Source of the DNA: Arthrobacter sp. D5-1 | Lineage (GTDB): Bacteria > Actinomycetota > Actinomycetes > Actinomycetales > Micrococcaceae | Direction: 5' to 3' | Assembly: GCF_017357425.1 (NCBI RefSeq) | Contig: NZ_CP014571.1 | Coordinates: forward strand, 806,001 to 870,000 | DNA length: 64,000 nucleotides | Part shown: positions 8,466 to 16,904 of the stretch, piece after piece | How the letters are laid out: each line of letters opens with the position of its first letter | Position numbering within the stretch: the stretch's first letter is position 1 | Position numbers and translations under genes: made by a program | The notes under the pieces: generated by a model | The model's input: only the letters and a program-made list of their open reading frames with translations | Told to the model about the DNA's origin: nothing | Database searches by the model: none

Positions 8466-9203
8466 CTAGCCCGCCAGGGCGTCGTGGATGGGGGCGTTGT
8501 GGACGGGTGCTTCCAGCCGGATCGGCCGGCCGTCGTCGTCGAAGCGTGCTCCTGCCCCGAGCTGGATGAAGTGCACCGTCTGCGCTGTGTGCGCTTCAAC
8601 GGCCGTGTTTGCTTCAGTAGCCGTCCGGACTTCGACGTCGGTGGCCGGGGCCGCTGGGGGAGTCTCGCCGTCGGGCGTTCGGTTGCGTCGTGCGGCGCTG
8701 GCAGACAGCGTTCCGTGAATGAGTCGCGCCAGCTGGGCAACATCGACGTCAGGGAGGTAGCCCTGGTGGACACCGTCTTGAAGGATGTCCTGCAGAAGGA
8801 TGTTGAGGTCGCCCACGTGGTCCGCGAGTTTCGCGAAGGAGCCGGGGGAGAGGACAGCGGCCATGGCCGGCCCCGGGGGCAGATGGCGGCGGCTGAGGTC
8901 CTCCACTTGCGCACGGACGTAGAGGGCCAGCCTGTCCACGGGGTTTTCCAGCGCGGCCAGTGACTCCCGGAGATCAACAATGAAGCGCTCGGTCTCGTCC
9001 AAGGCGTACGCGATCAGCAGTTGTTCCATGTCCGCGTAATAGTTGTAGACGGCGGTACGGCCCACCCCCGCATGCCGGGCGACGTCGGTCATGGTCAGGC
9101 CGGGGAGGCCGTGGGTGAAGAGGAGCTCACCGAAGGCAGTGAGAATCCTCCGTTGGGTCTCGGCGCGTTGGGCAGCATTCGTGGCGGCCGTGATCCTGGG
9201 CAT
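8466..9203 (-). CDS. TetR/AcrR-family regulator with Ala/Thr-rich insertion
   Basis: A 245-aa repressor, longer than the usual 190-210. The N-terminal HTH is clear (RRILTAFGELLFTHGLPGLT, then VARHAGVGRTAVYNYYADME). After the ligand domain there is a low-complexity stretch (about residues 180-205, TPPAAP..TATEANTAVEAHTAQT) and a short ordered tail. A 14-bp inverted repeat at 9217-9230, just before the ATG, is the likely self-operator. No divergent partner is obvious, since the next gene is another same-strand regulator, so the ligand and regulon are unknown. Confidence 0.85.
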   Translation of the reverse strand: MPRITAATNAAQRAETQRRILTAFGELLFTHGLPGLTMTDVARHAGVGRTAVYNYYADMEQLLIAYALDETERFIVDLRESLAALENPVDRLALYVRAQVEDLSRRHLPPGPAMAAVLSPGSFAKLADHVGDLNILLQDILQDGVHQGYLPDVDVAQLARLIHGTLSASAARRNRTPDGETPPAAPATDVEVRTATEANTAVEAHTAQTVHFIQLGAGARFDDDGRPIRLEAPVHNAPIHDALAG

Positions 9204-9216
9204 ATAGACACTTTAC

Positions 9217-9230
9217 AGTGATCTGTCACT
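9217..9230. promoter_or_regulatory. Probable TetR operator
   Basis: AGTGA-TCTG-TCACT is an inverted repeat with 5-bp arms and a 4-base spacer, 14-27 bases before the ATG of the TetR gene at 9203. Its position suits autorepression. Confidence 0.55.
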
Positions 9231-9246
9231 AAGAGCTGCGGTTAGG

Positions 9247-10254
9247 TCAGGTGTCGCTGTTTCCTTCAGGAGCTCGGGCCGTGGTTTTGCGGATGACCAA
9301 GTGCGGGGTCCGGACCACGCTGCCCGGCGACTTTGCCCCTTCAATCCGGTCCACGGCGCGGCCGACGGCGGCTGCCGCAAGGAGCGGAGCGTCCTGGCTG
9401 ACAGAGGATAACTGGACGTAACTCAGCTTGGCGAAGTTGCTGTCGTCATAGCCCAGCACCGATACATCTGAGGGGATGCTGATTCCCGCAGCCCTGAAGC
9501 TTTCCATGATTCCGAGGGCCGACCTGTCGTTGAAGGCGATGACTGCCGTTGGCAGATCAGCCTGAAGGATCGGCCCCGCGCTCATGCCGTCCTCTTCCCC
9601 GGGGCCGCCGGAAACAACCACAGGTTGCAGGCCGTGCCGGACCATTTCAGTGCGGTACGCCTCCCGGCGTTTGTCCGAGGAGACAGCCTCGCCGCCATCC
9701 ACGTGGACGATCCGGCGATGACCCAGACCCACCAGATGGTCAACGGCCAGTACGATGCCGGCGTGATCGTCGCTGCTGACCGAATCCACGTACTCGCCCA
9801 CATCCTCGCGCAGGAGGCTCACTACCGGCACCTGTCGGGCGTGCCGTGCCAGATCATCCACGCTGAGGGTGGGGGCGATGATGATCAACGCCTCGGCGCC
9901 AACATCCAACAAGGTCTCGATGGCGCGCGCCTCGGGTCTGCCGCCGGCCACGGCGCTCAGCGTTATCTCATATCCCCTGGCGGACGCCTCGGCGTAGGCG
10001 GCGTCGACGATTTCAGCGTGAAACGGCTGTGAGCTGGAAAAGGTGAGGCCCAGGAGTTTCGTCCTGCTGCTCCGCAGCAGCCTGGCGCGGGAGTCTGCCC
10101 GATAACCGAGATCGCTGGCCGCCTGCAGGACTCTTTGCCGGGTGGATTCCGCTGCACCGGGGGCGCCCCGCATCACGATGGAAACCAAGGCCCGCGAGAC
10201 GCCAGCCGCCTCGGCTACGTCCATCAGGGTGGGGCGGCGCTGCAGTTCTGACAT
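9247..10254 (-). CDS. LacI-family repressor of the divergent Gfo/Idh operon
   Basis: A 335-aa LacI/GalR repressor. The HTH is TLMDVAEAAGVSRALVSIVM, followed by a hinge and a periplasmic-binding-like effector domain (LLGLTFSS..FHAEIVDA, VLGYDDSNFAKLSYVQLSSV). GGAGG lies 5 bases before the ATG. It is divergent from the Gfo/Idh gene at 10362, with two near-identical operators in the 107-bp gap, so it most likely represses both itself and that operon. The inducer is presumably the sugar or polyol handled by the two enzymes. Confidence 0.9.
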   Translation of the reverse strand: MSELQRRPTLMDVAEAAGVSRALVSIVMRGAPGAAESTRQRVLQAASDLGYRADSRARLLRSSRTKLLGLTFSSSQPFHAEIVDAAYAEASARGYEITLSAVAGGRPEARAIETLLDVGAEALIIIAPTLSVDDLARHARQVPVVSLLREDVGEYVDSVSSDDHAGIVLAVDHLVGLGHRRIVHVDGGEAVSSDKRREAYRTEMVRHGLQPVVVSGGPGEEDGMSAGPILQADLPTAVIAFNDRSALGIMESFRAAGISIPSDVSVLGYDDSNFAKLSYVQLSSVSQDAPLLAAAAVGRAVDRIEGAKSPGSVVRTPHLVIRKTTARAPEGNSDT

Positions 10255-10279
10255 ATTTCCTCCAATTGCAATCAGTGTA

Positions 10280-10293
10280 TAGAACGATCTAGA
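10280..10293. promoter_or_regulatory. LacI-type operator copy 1
   Basis: TAGAACGATCTAGA, an imperfect palindrome with the central CG typical of LacI-family sites. An identical 14-mer occurs at 10327-10340. Centres are 47 bp apart, about 4.5 helical turns. Confidence 0.75.
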
Positions 10294-10326
10294 CGGGACG
10301 TGAACCGCATGTCAGTATGGTCTGAC

Positions 10327-10340
10327 TAGAACGATCTAGA
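10327..10340. promoter_or_regulatory. LacI-type operator copy 2
   Basis: Second exact copy of TAGAACGATCTAGA, 22 bases before the Gfo/Idh ATG, where bound repressor would block initiation. AGGAG (10352-10356) follows as the ribosome site. Confidence 0.75.
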
Positions 10341-10361
10341 AGACATGCGTCAGGAGCTCCC

Positions 10362-11483
10362 ATGGTTTACCTTCAGCACCAGGTCAGTGAAGACCGACCG
10401 GTTCGTATTGCTCTGATCGGAGCGGGATGGATTGGCAGTTTCCACGCCGAATCCGTTGCCCAGCGGATCCCCAATGCCCGGCTGGAGGCCATCGTGGATC
10501 CGGCCCTCCCCGCCGTCCAGACGCTGGCTGGCCGACTGGGTGTCCGCAAGATCAGTACTGACCCGGAGGATGTACTGAACGATCCCGAGGTGGATGCTGT
10601 CCTGATCTCCGCGCCGGCCCGCTTTCATTCCGGGCTGATCTCGGCGGCCGCACGTGCAGGAAAGCATGCCTTCTGCGAAAAGCCGGGCGGCCGTACCGTG
10701 GAAGAACTTGACGCGGCACTGGAAGCAGCAGAGGCCGCGGGTGTGGTGGTCCAGTTCGGTTTCAACCGCCGCTTCGCTGCAGATTTCGCTGCCGCCCGCC
10801 AACTTATCGATGATGGCGTTGTGGGAACCCCGCAGTTGTTGCGGTCCCTGACACGGGACCCGGGCAGCAGGGACGGGATCGCCAATCCGGAGAGGATTCC
10901 GCCGGGCACCATTTTTCTTGAGACCCTCATCCACGACTTTGACACCTTGAACTGGCTGAACCCCGGCGCGGTCCCAGTGCGAGTCCATGCCGTGGCTGAC
11001 GCACTGGTTGCTCCTGAGGCAAAAGAGGGCGGCCTGTTGGATACCGCTGTGGTCACCGTGACCTACAGCAATGGGGCCATTGCCGTGGCCGAGGCCAACT
11101 TCAATGCGCTGTACGGCTATGACGTGCGGGGAGAGGTATTTGGATCTGCGGGTATGGTGACGGCGGGTGGCCCGCAGGCCAGCTCGGCCACGAGCTACAC
11201 TCCTGCCGGCATCAATGCCGCCACCGTCCGCCTGAACGTGGATCTCTTTCACGATGCCTACACGGCTGAACTCGCCCACTTTGTGGATGCGGTGAAGGCT
11301 GGCCGCGATGGTACCCAGGCTCCCGTGGCCCAAGGTGCCGGCGGAGCGGACGCGCGGAATGCTTTGGCTGTTGCCCTGGCTGCCACCCGTTCGGCCCACA
11401 CGGGGCTGCCTGTTGATGTGGCATCGATTGCCGCACTGCGCCCGGCGGAGCCCGCGTTGCTCACTGTGGGGGATAAAGCATGA
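10362..11483 (+). CDS. Gfo/Idh/MocA-family oxidoreductase (inositol 2-dehydrogenase-like)
   Basis: An NAD(P)-dependent sugar or polyol dehydrogenase of 373 aa. The Rossmann motif is VRIALIGAGWIGSFHA near residue 15, and FCEKPGG holds the family's catalytic Lys; the region ETLIHDFDTLNWL carries the usual His/Asp. The pattern resembles inositol dehydrogenases, but no other iol gene is present, so the substrate is open. The start is ATG 10362 with AGGAG 5 bases upstream. Its stop overlaps the next gene's start (ATGA), making a two-gene operon controlled by the divergent LacI. Confidence 0.88.
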   Translation: MVYLQHQVSEDRPVRIALIGAGWIGSFHAESVAQRIPNARLEAIVDPALPAVQTLAGRLGVRKISTDPEDVLNDPEVDAVLISAPARFHSGLISAAARAGKHAFCEKPGGRTVEELDAALEAAEAAGVVVQFGFNRRFAADFAAARQLIDDGVVGTPQLLRSLTRDPGSRDGIANPERIPPGTIFLETLIHDFDTLNWLNPGAVPVRVHAVADALVAPEAKEGGLLDTAVVTVTYSNGAIAVAEANFNALYGYDVRGEVFGSAGMVTAGGPQASSATSYTPAGINAATVRLNVDLFHDAYTAELAHFVDAVKAGRDGTQAPVAQGAGGADARNALAVALAATRSAHTGLPVDVASIAALRPAEPALLTVGDKA

Positions 11484-12271
11484 GCTTCCGCTTGGCCGTA
11501 TGCGCTGAAATGCTCTATGGCGAACTGCCCTTGACGGAGCGGGTGAAGAGGATCCACGGGCAAGGGTTCGAAGTGGAGCTGTGGGACACCCGGGGCCGGG
11601 ATATCGCGGCCCTGGCAGCAACAGGAGCCCGGTTCTCGTCGATGAGCGGCTATTTCGGCGGCAGCCTTACTGATCCCGGTAGTGCCGAGGAGGTGCTGGC
11701 TTCCGCGGAGAAGTTGATTCCCGTGGCGCTTGAGCTTGGTGTCGAGCGGATGGTGGTCCACCCTGCGGAGCTCGGGGAGGGCGGCCATGCTGTCCGACCG
11801 GTTCACCGGTCTACCGGCGAGATGTGGCTGACCGGGCGAAGCACCCTCGAGCGCCTGGGCGCGCTGGGCGAGAAGCACGGAGTAACCTTCGCGCTGGAGA
11901 ACCTGAACACCATCCTGGACCATCCCGGGATCCCTTTGGCGCGGGCCAAAGACACCCTGGCGTTGGTCTCCGCGGTTAACCACCCCAACGTCAGGATGAT
12001 GTTGGACCTGTATCACGCCCAAATCGGTGAGGGAAACCTGATCCAACTTGTCCGGGCCGCGTTGCCCTGGGTCGGAGAAATACAGGTGGCCGACGTCCCG
12101 GGCCGCCGCGAACCCGGCACCGGGGAAGTCAACTATCGCGGAGTCGCAGATGCTCTTCAGAAGGCCGGATACGCGGGGGTAGTAGGCCTCGAGGCGAAGG
12201 CCGCCGGGGGAGACGACCTGGAATCAGGGGATGCCGCGCTGGCGGCGTTCCGTGCGGCCTTTGAAAGCTAG
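11480..12271 (+). CDS. TIM-barrel sugar isomerase/epimerase (hydroxypyruvate-isomerase-like)
   Basis: A 263-aa AP-endonuclease-2-fold (xylose-isomerase-like) enzyme. Metal-ligand segments include FALENLNTI (Glu), HPNVRMMLDLYHAQIGEG (Asp/His), GEIQVADVPGRREPGTGEVNY and VGLEAK (Glu), the arrangement of Hyi/OtnI hydroxypyruvate isomerases. It would isomerise the keto product of the upstream dehydrogenase or a related small hydroxy-ketone. It is coupled to the Gfo/Idh gene by an ATGA overlap. A strong hairpin at 12311-12344 ends the operon. Confidence 0.82.
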   Translation: MSFRLAVCAEMLYGELPLTERVKRIHGQGFEVELWDTRGRDIAALAATGARFSSMSGYFGGSLTDPGSAEEVLASAEKLIPVALELGVERMVVHPAELGEGGHAVRPVHRSTGEMWLTGRSTLERLGALGEKHGVTFALENLNTILDHPGIPLARAKDTLALVSAVNHPNVRMMLDLYHAQIGEGNLIQLVRAALPWVGEIQVADVPGRREPGTGEVNYRGVADALQKAGYAGVVGLEAKAAGGDDLESGDAALAAFRAAFES

Positions 12272-12310
12272 CTAAGAGCGGCCCGCCCGCGGGTCAGGGA
12301 TGGCACCCTA

Positions 12311-12344
12311 CGCTCCCGCGTTGGTCGGTACCTGCGCGGGAGCG
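12311..12344 (+). terminator. Terminator of the Gfo/Idh operon
   Basis: CGCTCCCGCG and CGCGGGAGCG form a perfect 10-bp stem with a 14-base loop, 40 bases after the isomerase stop and before the next LacI gene. Confidence 0.6.
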
Positions 12345-12428
12345 CTGCATCCACGGGTCAAAACTCGCGTAGCATCAAGGAAAACCGGTCAATCGCATCG
12401 CCGGTCAACACTGTAGCTAGGGGGCGTA

Positions 12429-13430
12429 TTGCGCGCAACGGTCAAGGACGTGGCGCGCCGTGCAGGGGTATCGCCCAAGACAGTCTCGAACGTGATGAAC
12501 GGCGTCGTGCCGGTCAGTGGACCCACCCGGCTCAGGGTTGAGCAGGCTATGGCGGAGCTCGACTACGTCCCAAATCTTTCGGCGCGCGGACTGCGGAATG
12601 GCCGCTCAGGGGTTATTGCCCTCGCTTTGCCGGACCTGGCAACACCGTACTCGGCGGAGGTTGCCCACCATATTGTGGAGGTGGCCCATGAGCAGGGCTG
12701 GATTGTCCAGATCGAGGAAACGGGCTCGGACCCTGACCGCGAGCAGGAGCTGATGACGCGGGCACGCTCCAACCTGATCGACGGATTGATCCTCAACCCC
12801 GTGGTGTTGGATGAGAGTGCGGTCAAGGTTGGAGTTGCTCTGCCTCCAGTGGTTCTTCTGGGCGAGGTGACGCAGCAGCTGGCCGATCGGGTCTTTGTCA
12901 ACAGCCTGACGGCGGCCCGGGACATGACGCTGGCACTGGCCAAGCCCGGGCGGAGGCGCATTGCGGTCCTTGGAACCACCCAGGGACGAGGATCTGCGGC
13001 AGCTATCCAGCGTACTCAGGGGTATGAGGCCGCTTTGGACATCCTCGGTATCCCCAAAGATGAGTCACTGCTGATTCCTTGCGAAAAGTGGACGCCCGAA
13101 ACGGCCGCCAAAGCCCTGGACGCCTACCTGGATCAGCACCCTGTTCCAGAAGCTCTCTTCTGCTTCACCGACTCCATGGCGATTGGTGCCCTGAGCGTTC
13201 TCTGGAAGAGAGGCTTGCGGATACCCGAAGATATCGCCGTTGCGGGTTTCGATGACATTGCCGATGGCCGCTACGCCGTCCCTTCGCTGACTACGGTTTC
13301 CTTTGATAAGCGAACCATTGCCAGCGAAGCCCTGCGTCTGCTGACGGAGCGCATGGGGGACAGGGCCCATGGGCAGCGGGTTGTCAGTGTGGATTACAGC
13401 ATCGTGGAGCGGGGCAGCAGCAAGGCCTGA
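12429..13430 (+). CDS. LacI-family regulator of the arabinoside operon
   Basis: A 333-aa LacI repressor starting at TTG 12429, preceded by AGGGGG. The HTH begins at the very N terminus: TVKDVARRAGVSPKTVSNVM. The effector domain is complete (VAGFDDIADGRYAVPSLTTV, IVERGSS). It lies directly upstream and on the same strand as the ABC importer/GH51 operon; two LacI-type palindromes separate them. By position it should repress that operon and respond to arabinose or an arabino-oligosaccharide; AraR-type function is inferred. Confidence 0.88.
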   Translation: MRATVKDVARRAGVSPKTVSNVMNGVVPVSGPTRLRVEQAMAELDYVPNLSARGLRNGRSGVIALALPDLATPYSAEVAHHIVEVAHEQGWIVQIEETGSDPDREQELMTRARSNLIDGLILNPVVLDESAVKVGVALPPVVLLGEVTQQLADRVFVNSLTAARDMTLALAKPGRRRIAVLGTTQGRGSAAAIQRTQGYEAALDILGIPKDESLLIPCEKWTPETAAKALDAYLDQHPVPEALFCFTDSMAIGALSVLWKRGLRIPEDIAVAGFDDIADGRYAVPSLTTVSFDKRTIASEALRLLTERMGDRAHGQRVVSVDYSIVERGSSKA

Positions 13431-13447
13431 AACGAGAGCCGTGCACT

Positions 13448-13469
13448 AAATTGTGTGCGCTAACAATTT
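13448..13469. promoter_or_regulatory. LacI-type operator (lacO-like) before the arabinoside operon
   Basis: AAATTGT at 13448-13454 and ACAATTT at 13463-13469 flank a GCGC centre. The core TGTGTGCGCTAACA resembles the TGTTAGCGCTAACA class used by actinobacterial LacI-family proteins. Centre is 34 bp from the next palindrome. Confidence 0.65.
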
Positions 13470-13484
13470 TCTCTTGCCCCGCTC

Positions 13485-13500
13485 ATTACATCGATGTAAT
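13485..13500. promoter_or_regulatory. Perfect 16-bp palindromic operator overlapping a promoter
   Basis: ATTACATCGATGTAAT is a perfect palindrome with central CG. TTGCCC (13474) and TAATGT (13497) are spaced 17 bases apart like -35/-10 elements, so a bound LacI-type repressor would cover the -10 box. Confidence 0.7.
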
Positions 13501-13570
13501 GTGAGACCTGCGTCACCCCGGGCCACCATATACCCGAGTGTGGAGACGCGCCGGAGCCGGACTTCAAGCG

Positions 13571-13628
13571 GTGCAGCAGCTATGCAGCGCAGCAGCAACA
13601 ACGCAGTAACACCGCAGTGCAGCAGTGA
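13571..13628 (+). repeat. GCAG-rich repetitive leader
   Basis: The untranslated leader of the ABC operon carries about nine GCAG/CAGC words in under 60 bases, giving an irregular trinucleotide-like tract. It stops about 25 bases before the ribosome site. Its role is unknown. Confidence 0.5.
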
Positions 13629-13660
13629 CCTTTCAGCGGACCCATCCAAAGGAGTGACGG

Positions 13661-14995
13661 GTGAAGCAGTTTGAATCTTTGACCGGGAAACAGTTGTCCC
13701 GGAGACAGTTATTGACAGGATCGGCCCTCCTTGGCGGGGGACTCCTGGCCACCAGCCTCACGGGTTGTGGAGGGGCGGCCCAAGCCGCCGCGGTCCAGGA
13801 CATCGGGTTCTGGCACCTTCTTTCCGGCGGTGACGGGATCAAGATGCAGGCGATGATCAACGCGGCAAACCAGGCCAACCCCGGCTTCAAGGTGCACCCC
13901 ACAGTCCTGGCCTGGGGTCCGCCTTACTACACCAAACTGGCCATGGCGTCGGCGGGAGGCCGCCCTCCTGAGGTAGCCATCATGCACGCCAGCAGGGTGC
14001 CCGGTTACGCGCCAGGGGGACTCATTGATCCTTGGGACCTGGACCTGCTCGCCGAGAATGGTGTGACGGCCTCGGATTTCGCCCCGAGGATCTGGGAGAA
14101 GAGCCAGCATGGCGGCAAGGTCTTCTCCATTGCCTTGGACTCGCACCCGTTCGTCATGTTCTACAACACGGACGTAGCAGCCAAAGCGGGCGTCCTGGGC
14201 GGCAACGGGCTGCTCCAGGAAGTGAGCTCGCCGGACGGGTTCAAGGCAATGGCCTTGGAAATGCAGAAAGTGACCAAGGCCCATGGACTGTCCTTCGGCT
14301 ATCTGGGCAGCGGATCGCAGATGTGGCGCTTGTTCTACACGCTTTACAAGCAGCACGGCGTGGACATGGAACTGACGCCAGGGCAGCCTATGAAAGTGGA
14401 CCGGGACGCGGCCATTGAGTCGCTGGAATTCATGGCCTCCCTGTTCGACGACACCATCGCAGCCCAGGCCGGTGACATCAGCACCGGTATCGCCGAGTTC
14501 GCCCGTGGCGGTTCCGGGATGCTGTTCAGCGGTGTTTGGGAACTGCCCACCATGAAGAAGGCCGGCATTCCCGTTGACGCGGCCACCATTCCCACGCTGT
14601 ATGGGACGCCGGCCTCTTACGCTGACTCGCACTCGTTCGTACTCCCACGGCAACTCAACGTCAACGAGGACAAGCGCCGGGACGTCTACAAGTTTGTCAC
14701 CGACGTCCTGAAGGGATCACTGTCCTGGGCAGAAGCCGGACACATCCCCGGCTACCAGCCCGTGGTCCAATCCCAGGCGTACCGCGAACTGACCCCGCAG
14801 ATCCACTACGCCAACGCTGCGGACATCATCGCCTACGATCCCGAGGCCTGGTTCAGTGGCTCCGGCTCGGACTGGCAGACCTACTTTGCGGAGAACGTGC
14901 AGAACGTCCTCTTGGGCAGGGACAAGGCCTCCGCCGGATGGGATGCCTTTGAACAGCGCACCAACACCCTCCTCTCCCGTCCCAACCCGGTCTAA
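13661..14995 (+). CDS. ABC transporter substrate-binding lipoprotein (arabinoside importer)
   Basis: A family-1 extracellular solute-binding protein of 444 aa. The N terminus has both a twin-arginine motif (LSRRQLL) and a lipobox (LTGC, Cys36), so it is probably exported folded by Tat and lipid-anchored. The mature body (IGFWHLLSGGDG, AMASAGGRPPEVAIMH, ARGGSGMLFSGVWELP) is typical of oligosaccharide binders. GTG 13661 is chosen because AAAGGAG lies 6 bases upstream. It is the first gene of the operon with two permeases and GH51. An arabino-oligosaccharide ligand is inferred from that neighbour. Confidence 0.9.
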   Translation: MKQFESLTGKQLSRRQLLTGSALLGGGLLATSLTGCGGAAQAAAVQDIGFWHLLSGGDGIKMQAMINAANQANPGFKVHPTVLAWGPPYYTKLAMASAGGRPPEVAIMHASRVPGYAPGGLIDPWDLDLLAENGVTASDFAPRIWEKSQHGGKVFSIALDSHPFVMFYNTDVAAKAGVLGGNGLLQEVSSPDGFKAMALEMQKVTKAHGLSFGYLGSGSQMWRLFYTLYKQHGVDMELTPGQPMKVDRDAAIESLEFMASLFDDTIAAQAGDISTGIAEFARGGSGMLFSGVWELPTMKKAGIPVDAATIPTLYGTPASYADSHSFVLPRQLNVNEDKRRDVYKFVTDVLKGSLSWAEAGHIPGYQPVVQSQAYRELTPQIHYANAADIIAYDPEAWFSGSGSDWQTYFAENVQNVLLGRDKASAGWDAFEQRTNTLLSRPNPV

Positions 14996-15031
14996 CCGGC
15001 CCACGTACCGAGCGACCAAAGGAGTTCTTGA

Positions 15032-15952
15032 ATGAGTACCTCTACGCTGTCCCGGCCGAGGCCGGAGAGTCTGCGCAAACCCGGGAGCCGCACCCGCAGC
15101 AACCTGAGCGGCTGGGGATTTGCCGCCCCGTTCCTGGTGTTCTTCCTCGTTTTCCTCGTCTGGCCCATCCTCTACGGCTTTTACATGAGCCTCACGGGCA
15201 AGTCCCTCACCGGGGCCAACGACAGCCTGATCGGTTTCGCCAACTACGCCGAGGCCTTGGCCGACGCAGACATGTGGCGGTCCTTGGGCAACACCCTCTA
15301 CTTCACGGTGATCAGCACCGTGCCCCTGGTCCTCGTAGCCCTGGTCATGGCAGCCCTGCTCAACGTGGGACTCCCGGCCCAATGGCTGTGGCGGCTCTCC
15401 TACTTTGCGCCCTACCTGCTGGCTTCCACTGTGGTTTCGCTGTTCTTCACCTGGATGTACAACCCGCAGCTTGGCCTGATCAACGAGTTCCTCACCGGCA
15501 TCGGCCTCCCTCGGGTTGCCTGGCTGAACGACCCCAACGTGGCCATGTGGGCAATTGTCATCGCCACCCTCTGGTGGACCGTGGGCTTCAACTTCCTGCT
15601 CTACCTGGCCGCCATGCAAAACATCCCGGCCCAGCACTACGAGGCAGCATCCTTGGACGGCGCCGGAGCCTGGCGCCAGTTCTTCTCCATCACGCTGCCG
15701 CAGCTCACCCCCACCACCGTGATGATTGTGCTCCTCCAGATCCTGGCGTCACTGAAGATCTTCGACCAGGTCTACCAAATGACCGCAGGCGGCCCGGCAG
15801 GGTCCACCCGCCCCGTGGTGCAGTACATCTTTGAAACCGGGTTCACCGGCTACCGGCTGGGCTACTCTGCAGCCATCTCCTACATCTTCTTCGGACTGAT
15901 CGTGGTTGTTTCCGTCATGCAGTTCGTCATCACCCGCCGCAGGAGTGCATAA
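15032..15952 (+). CDS. ABC sugar permease (MalF/AraP-like)
   Basis: A 306-aa inner-membrane permease with six predicted transmembrane segments. The EAA loop that contacts the ATPase reads EAASLDGAGAWRQFFSITLPQ near residue 209-229. The N terminus has the usual basic tail before the first helix (FAAPFLVFFLVFLVWPIL). AAAGGAG precedes the ATG. It follows the binding protein and is only 3 bases from the second permease. No ATPase gene is in the operon, so a shared MsmK/MsiK-type ATPase encoded elsewhere is likely. Confidence 0.92.
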   Translation: MSTSTLSRPRPESLRKPGSRTRSNLSGWGFAAPFLVFFLVFLVWPILYGFYMSLTGKSLTGANDSLIGFANYAEALADADMWRSLGNTLYFTVISTVPLVLVALVMAALLNVGLPAQWLWRLSYFAPYLLASTVVSLFFTWMYNPQLGLINEFLTGIGLPRVAWLNDPNVAMWAIVIATLWWTVGFNFLLYLAAMQNIPAQHYEAASLDGAGAWRQFFSITLPQLTPTTVMIVLLQILASLKIFDQVYQMTAGGPAGSTRPVVQYIFETGFTGYRLGYSAAISYIFFGLIVVVSVMQFVITRRRSA

Positions 15953-15955
15953 GCA

Positions 15956-16855
15956 ATGGCAACCCCTACCCTGACACGTCCCGCACCCAGCACCACCACA
16001 AACAGCCCGGAGATCCGCCAACCCCGCAAGAAGCTGACGGTGGGCAGGATCGCGGCCGTCGTGGTCGCCGCTATTATTGCCGTTCTGTGGCTGATCCCGT
16101 TCGCATGGGCCACGGCGACCGCTTTCAAGACCGAGACGGATGCCGCCGCTCCGGACGTCACCTGGCTGCCGCCGTCGGGATTCACTCCTGAAGCGTTCGT
16201 CAAGGTGTTCCAAGACGGCAACATCCCGCTCTGGACCTGGAATTCGCTCTACACCTCGGCTGCCATCACGGCCATCACCCTGGTCATCTCGGCACTGGTG
16301 GCCTACGCGCTCTCGAGGATCGACTTCAAGGGCAAAAAGGTGCTGATGACCGTGATCATCGCGTCCATCATCATTCCGCCACCCGTGCTGATCATCCCGT
16401 TGTTCTACCAGATGCTGGCGCTGAACCTGATCGATACCTCGTGGGCCATCATCCTGCCGCAGGTCATCCACCCCGCCATGGTGTTCGTGCTGAAGAAGTT
16501 CTTCGACCAGATCCCGCGCGAGCTCGAGGAAGCGGCTGTGATGGATGGCGCCAGCCGCTTGCGGATCTTTACACAAATCATCCTGCCGTTGTCCCGGCCC
16601 ATCCTGGCCGCCGTCGCGATCTTCGTGTTCATCGGCGCGTGGAACAACTTCCTGTGGCCGTTCATCGCCACCAACGACGGCAACCTGCTGACCCTCCCCG
16701 TGGGCCTGCAGACCATCAAGAGCGCCTACGGCATCCAGTACGCGCAGAACATGGCGTCCGCGCTGCTGGCCGCGCTGCCGCTGATTGTGGTCTTCCTCTT
16801 CTTCCAGCGCCAAATCATCAAAGGCGTTGCGACGACGGGACTCGCCGGAACCTGA
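15956..16855 (+). CDS. ABC sugar permease (MalG/AraQ-like)
   Basis: A 299-aa permease, partner of the preceding gene. The EAA loop is EEAAVMDGASRLRIFTQIIL, ending in PLSRP. Six membrane segments are predicted, with a long periplasmic loop after the first (FKTETDAAAPDVTWLPPSGF), as in this family. The start lies 3 bases after the previous stop, so the two are co-translated. Confidence 0.92.
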   Translation: MATPTLTRPAPSTTTNSPEIRQPRKKLTVGRIAAVVVAAIIAVLWLIPFAWATATAFKTETDAAAPDVTWLPPSGFTPEAFVKVFQDGNIPLWTWNSLYTSAAITAITLVISALVAYALSRIDFKGKKVLMTVIIASIIIPPPVLIIPLFYQMLALNLIDTSWAIILPQVIHPAMVFVLKKFFDQIPRELEEAAVMDGASRLRIFTQIILPLSRPILAAVAIFVFIGAWNNFLWPFIATNDGNLLTLPVGLQTIKSAYGIQYAQNMASALLAALPLIVVFLFFQRQIIKGVATTGLAGT

Positions 16856-16904
16856 CCGGCACCCACCGCTTACTACCAGACCTGAAACACAACCAAGGAG
16901 ATAC

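Noticed and set aside
13501..13516. GTGA...TCAC pair near 13501 as a fourth Crp/GlxR site
   Set aside because: The spacer is 8 bases, not 6.
13453..13674. 73-codon frame across the ABC operon leader
   Set aside because: It covers both operators and the GCAG tract and runs into the binding-protein start in another frame.
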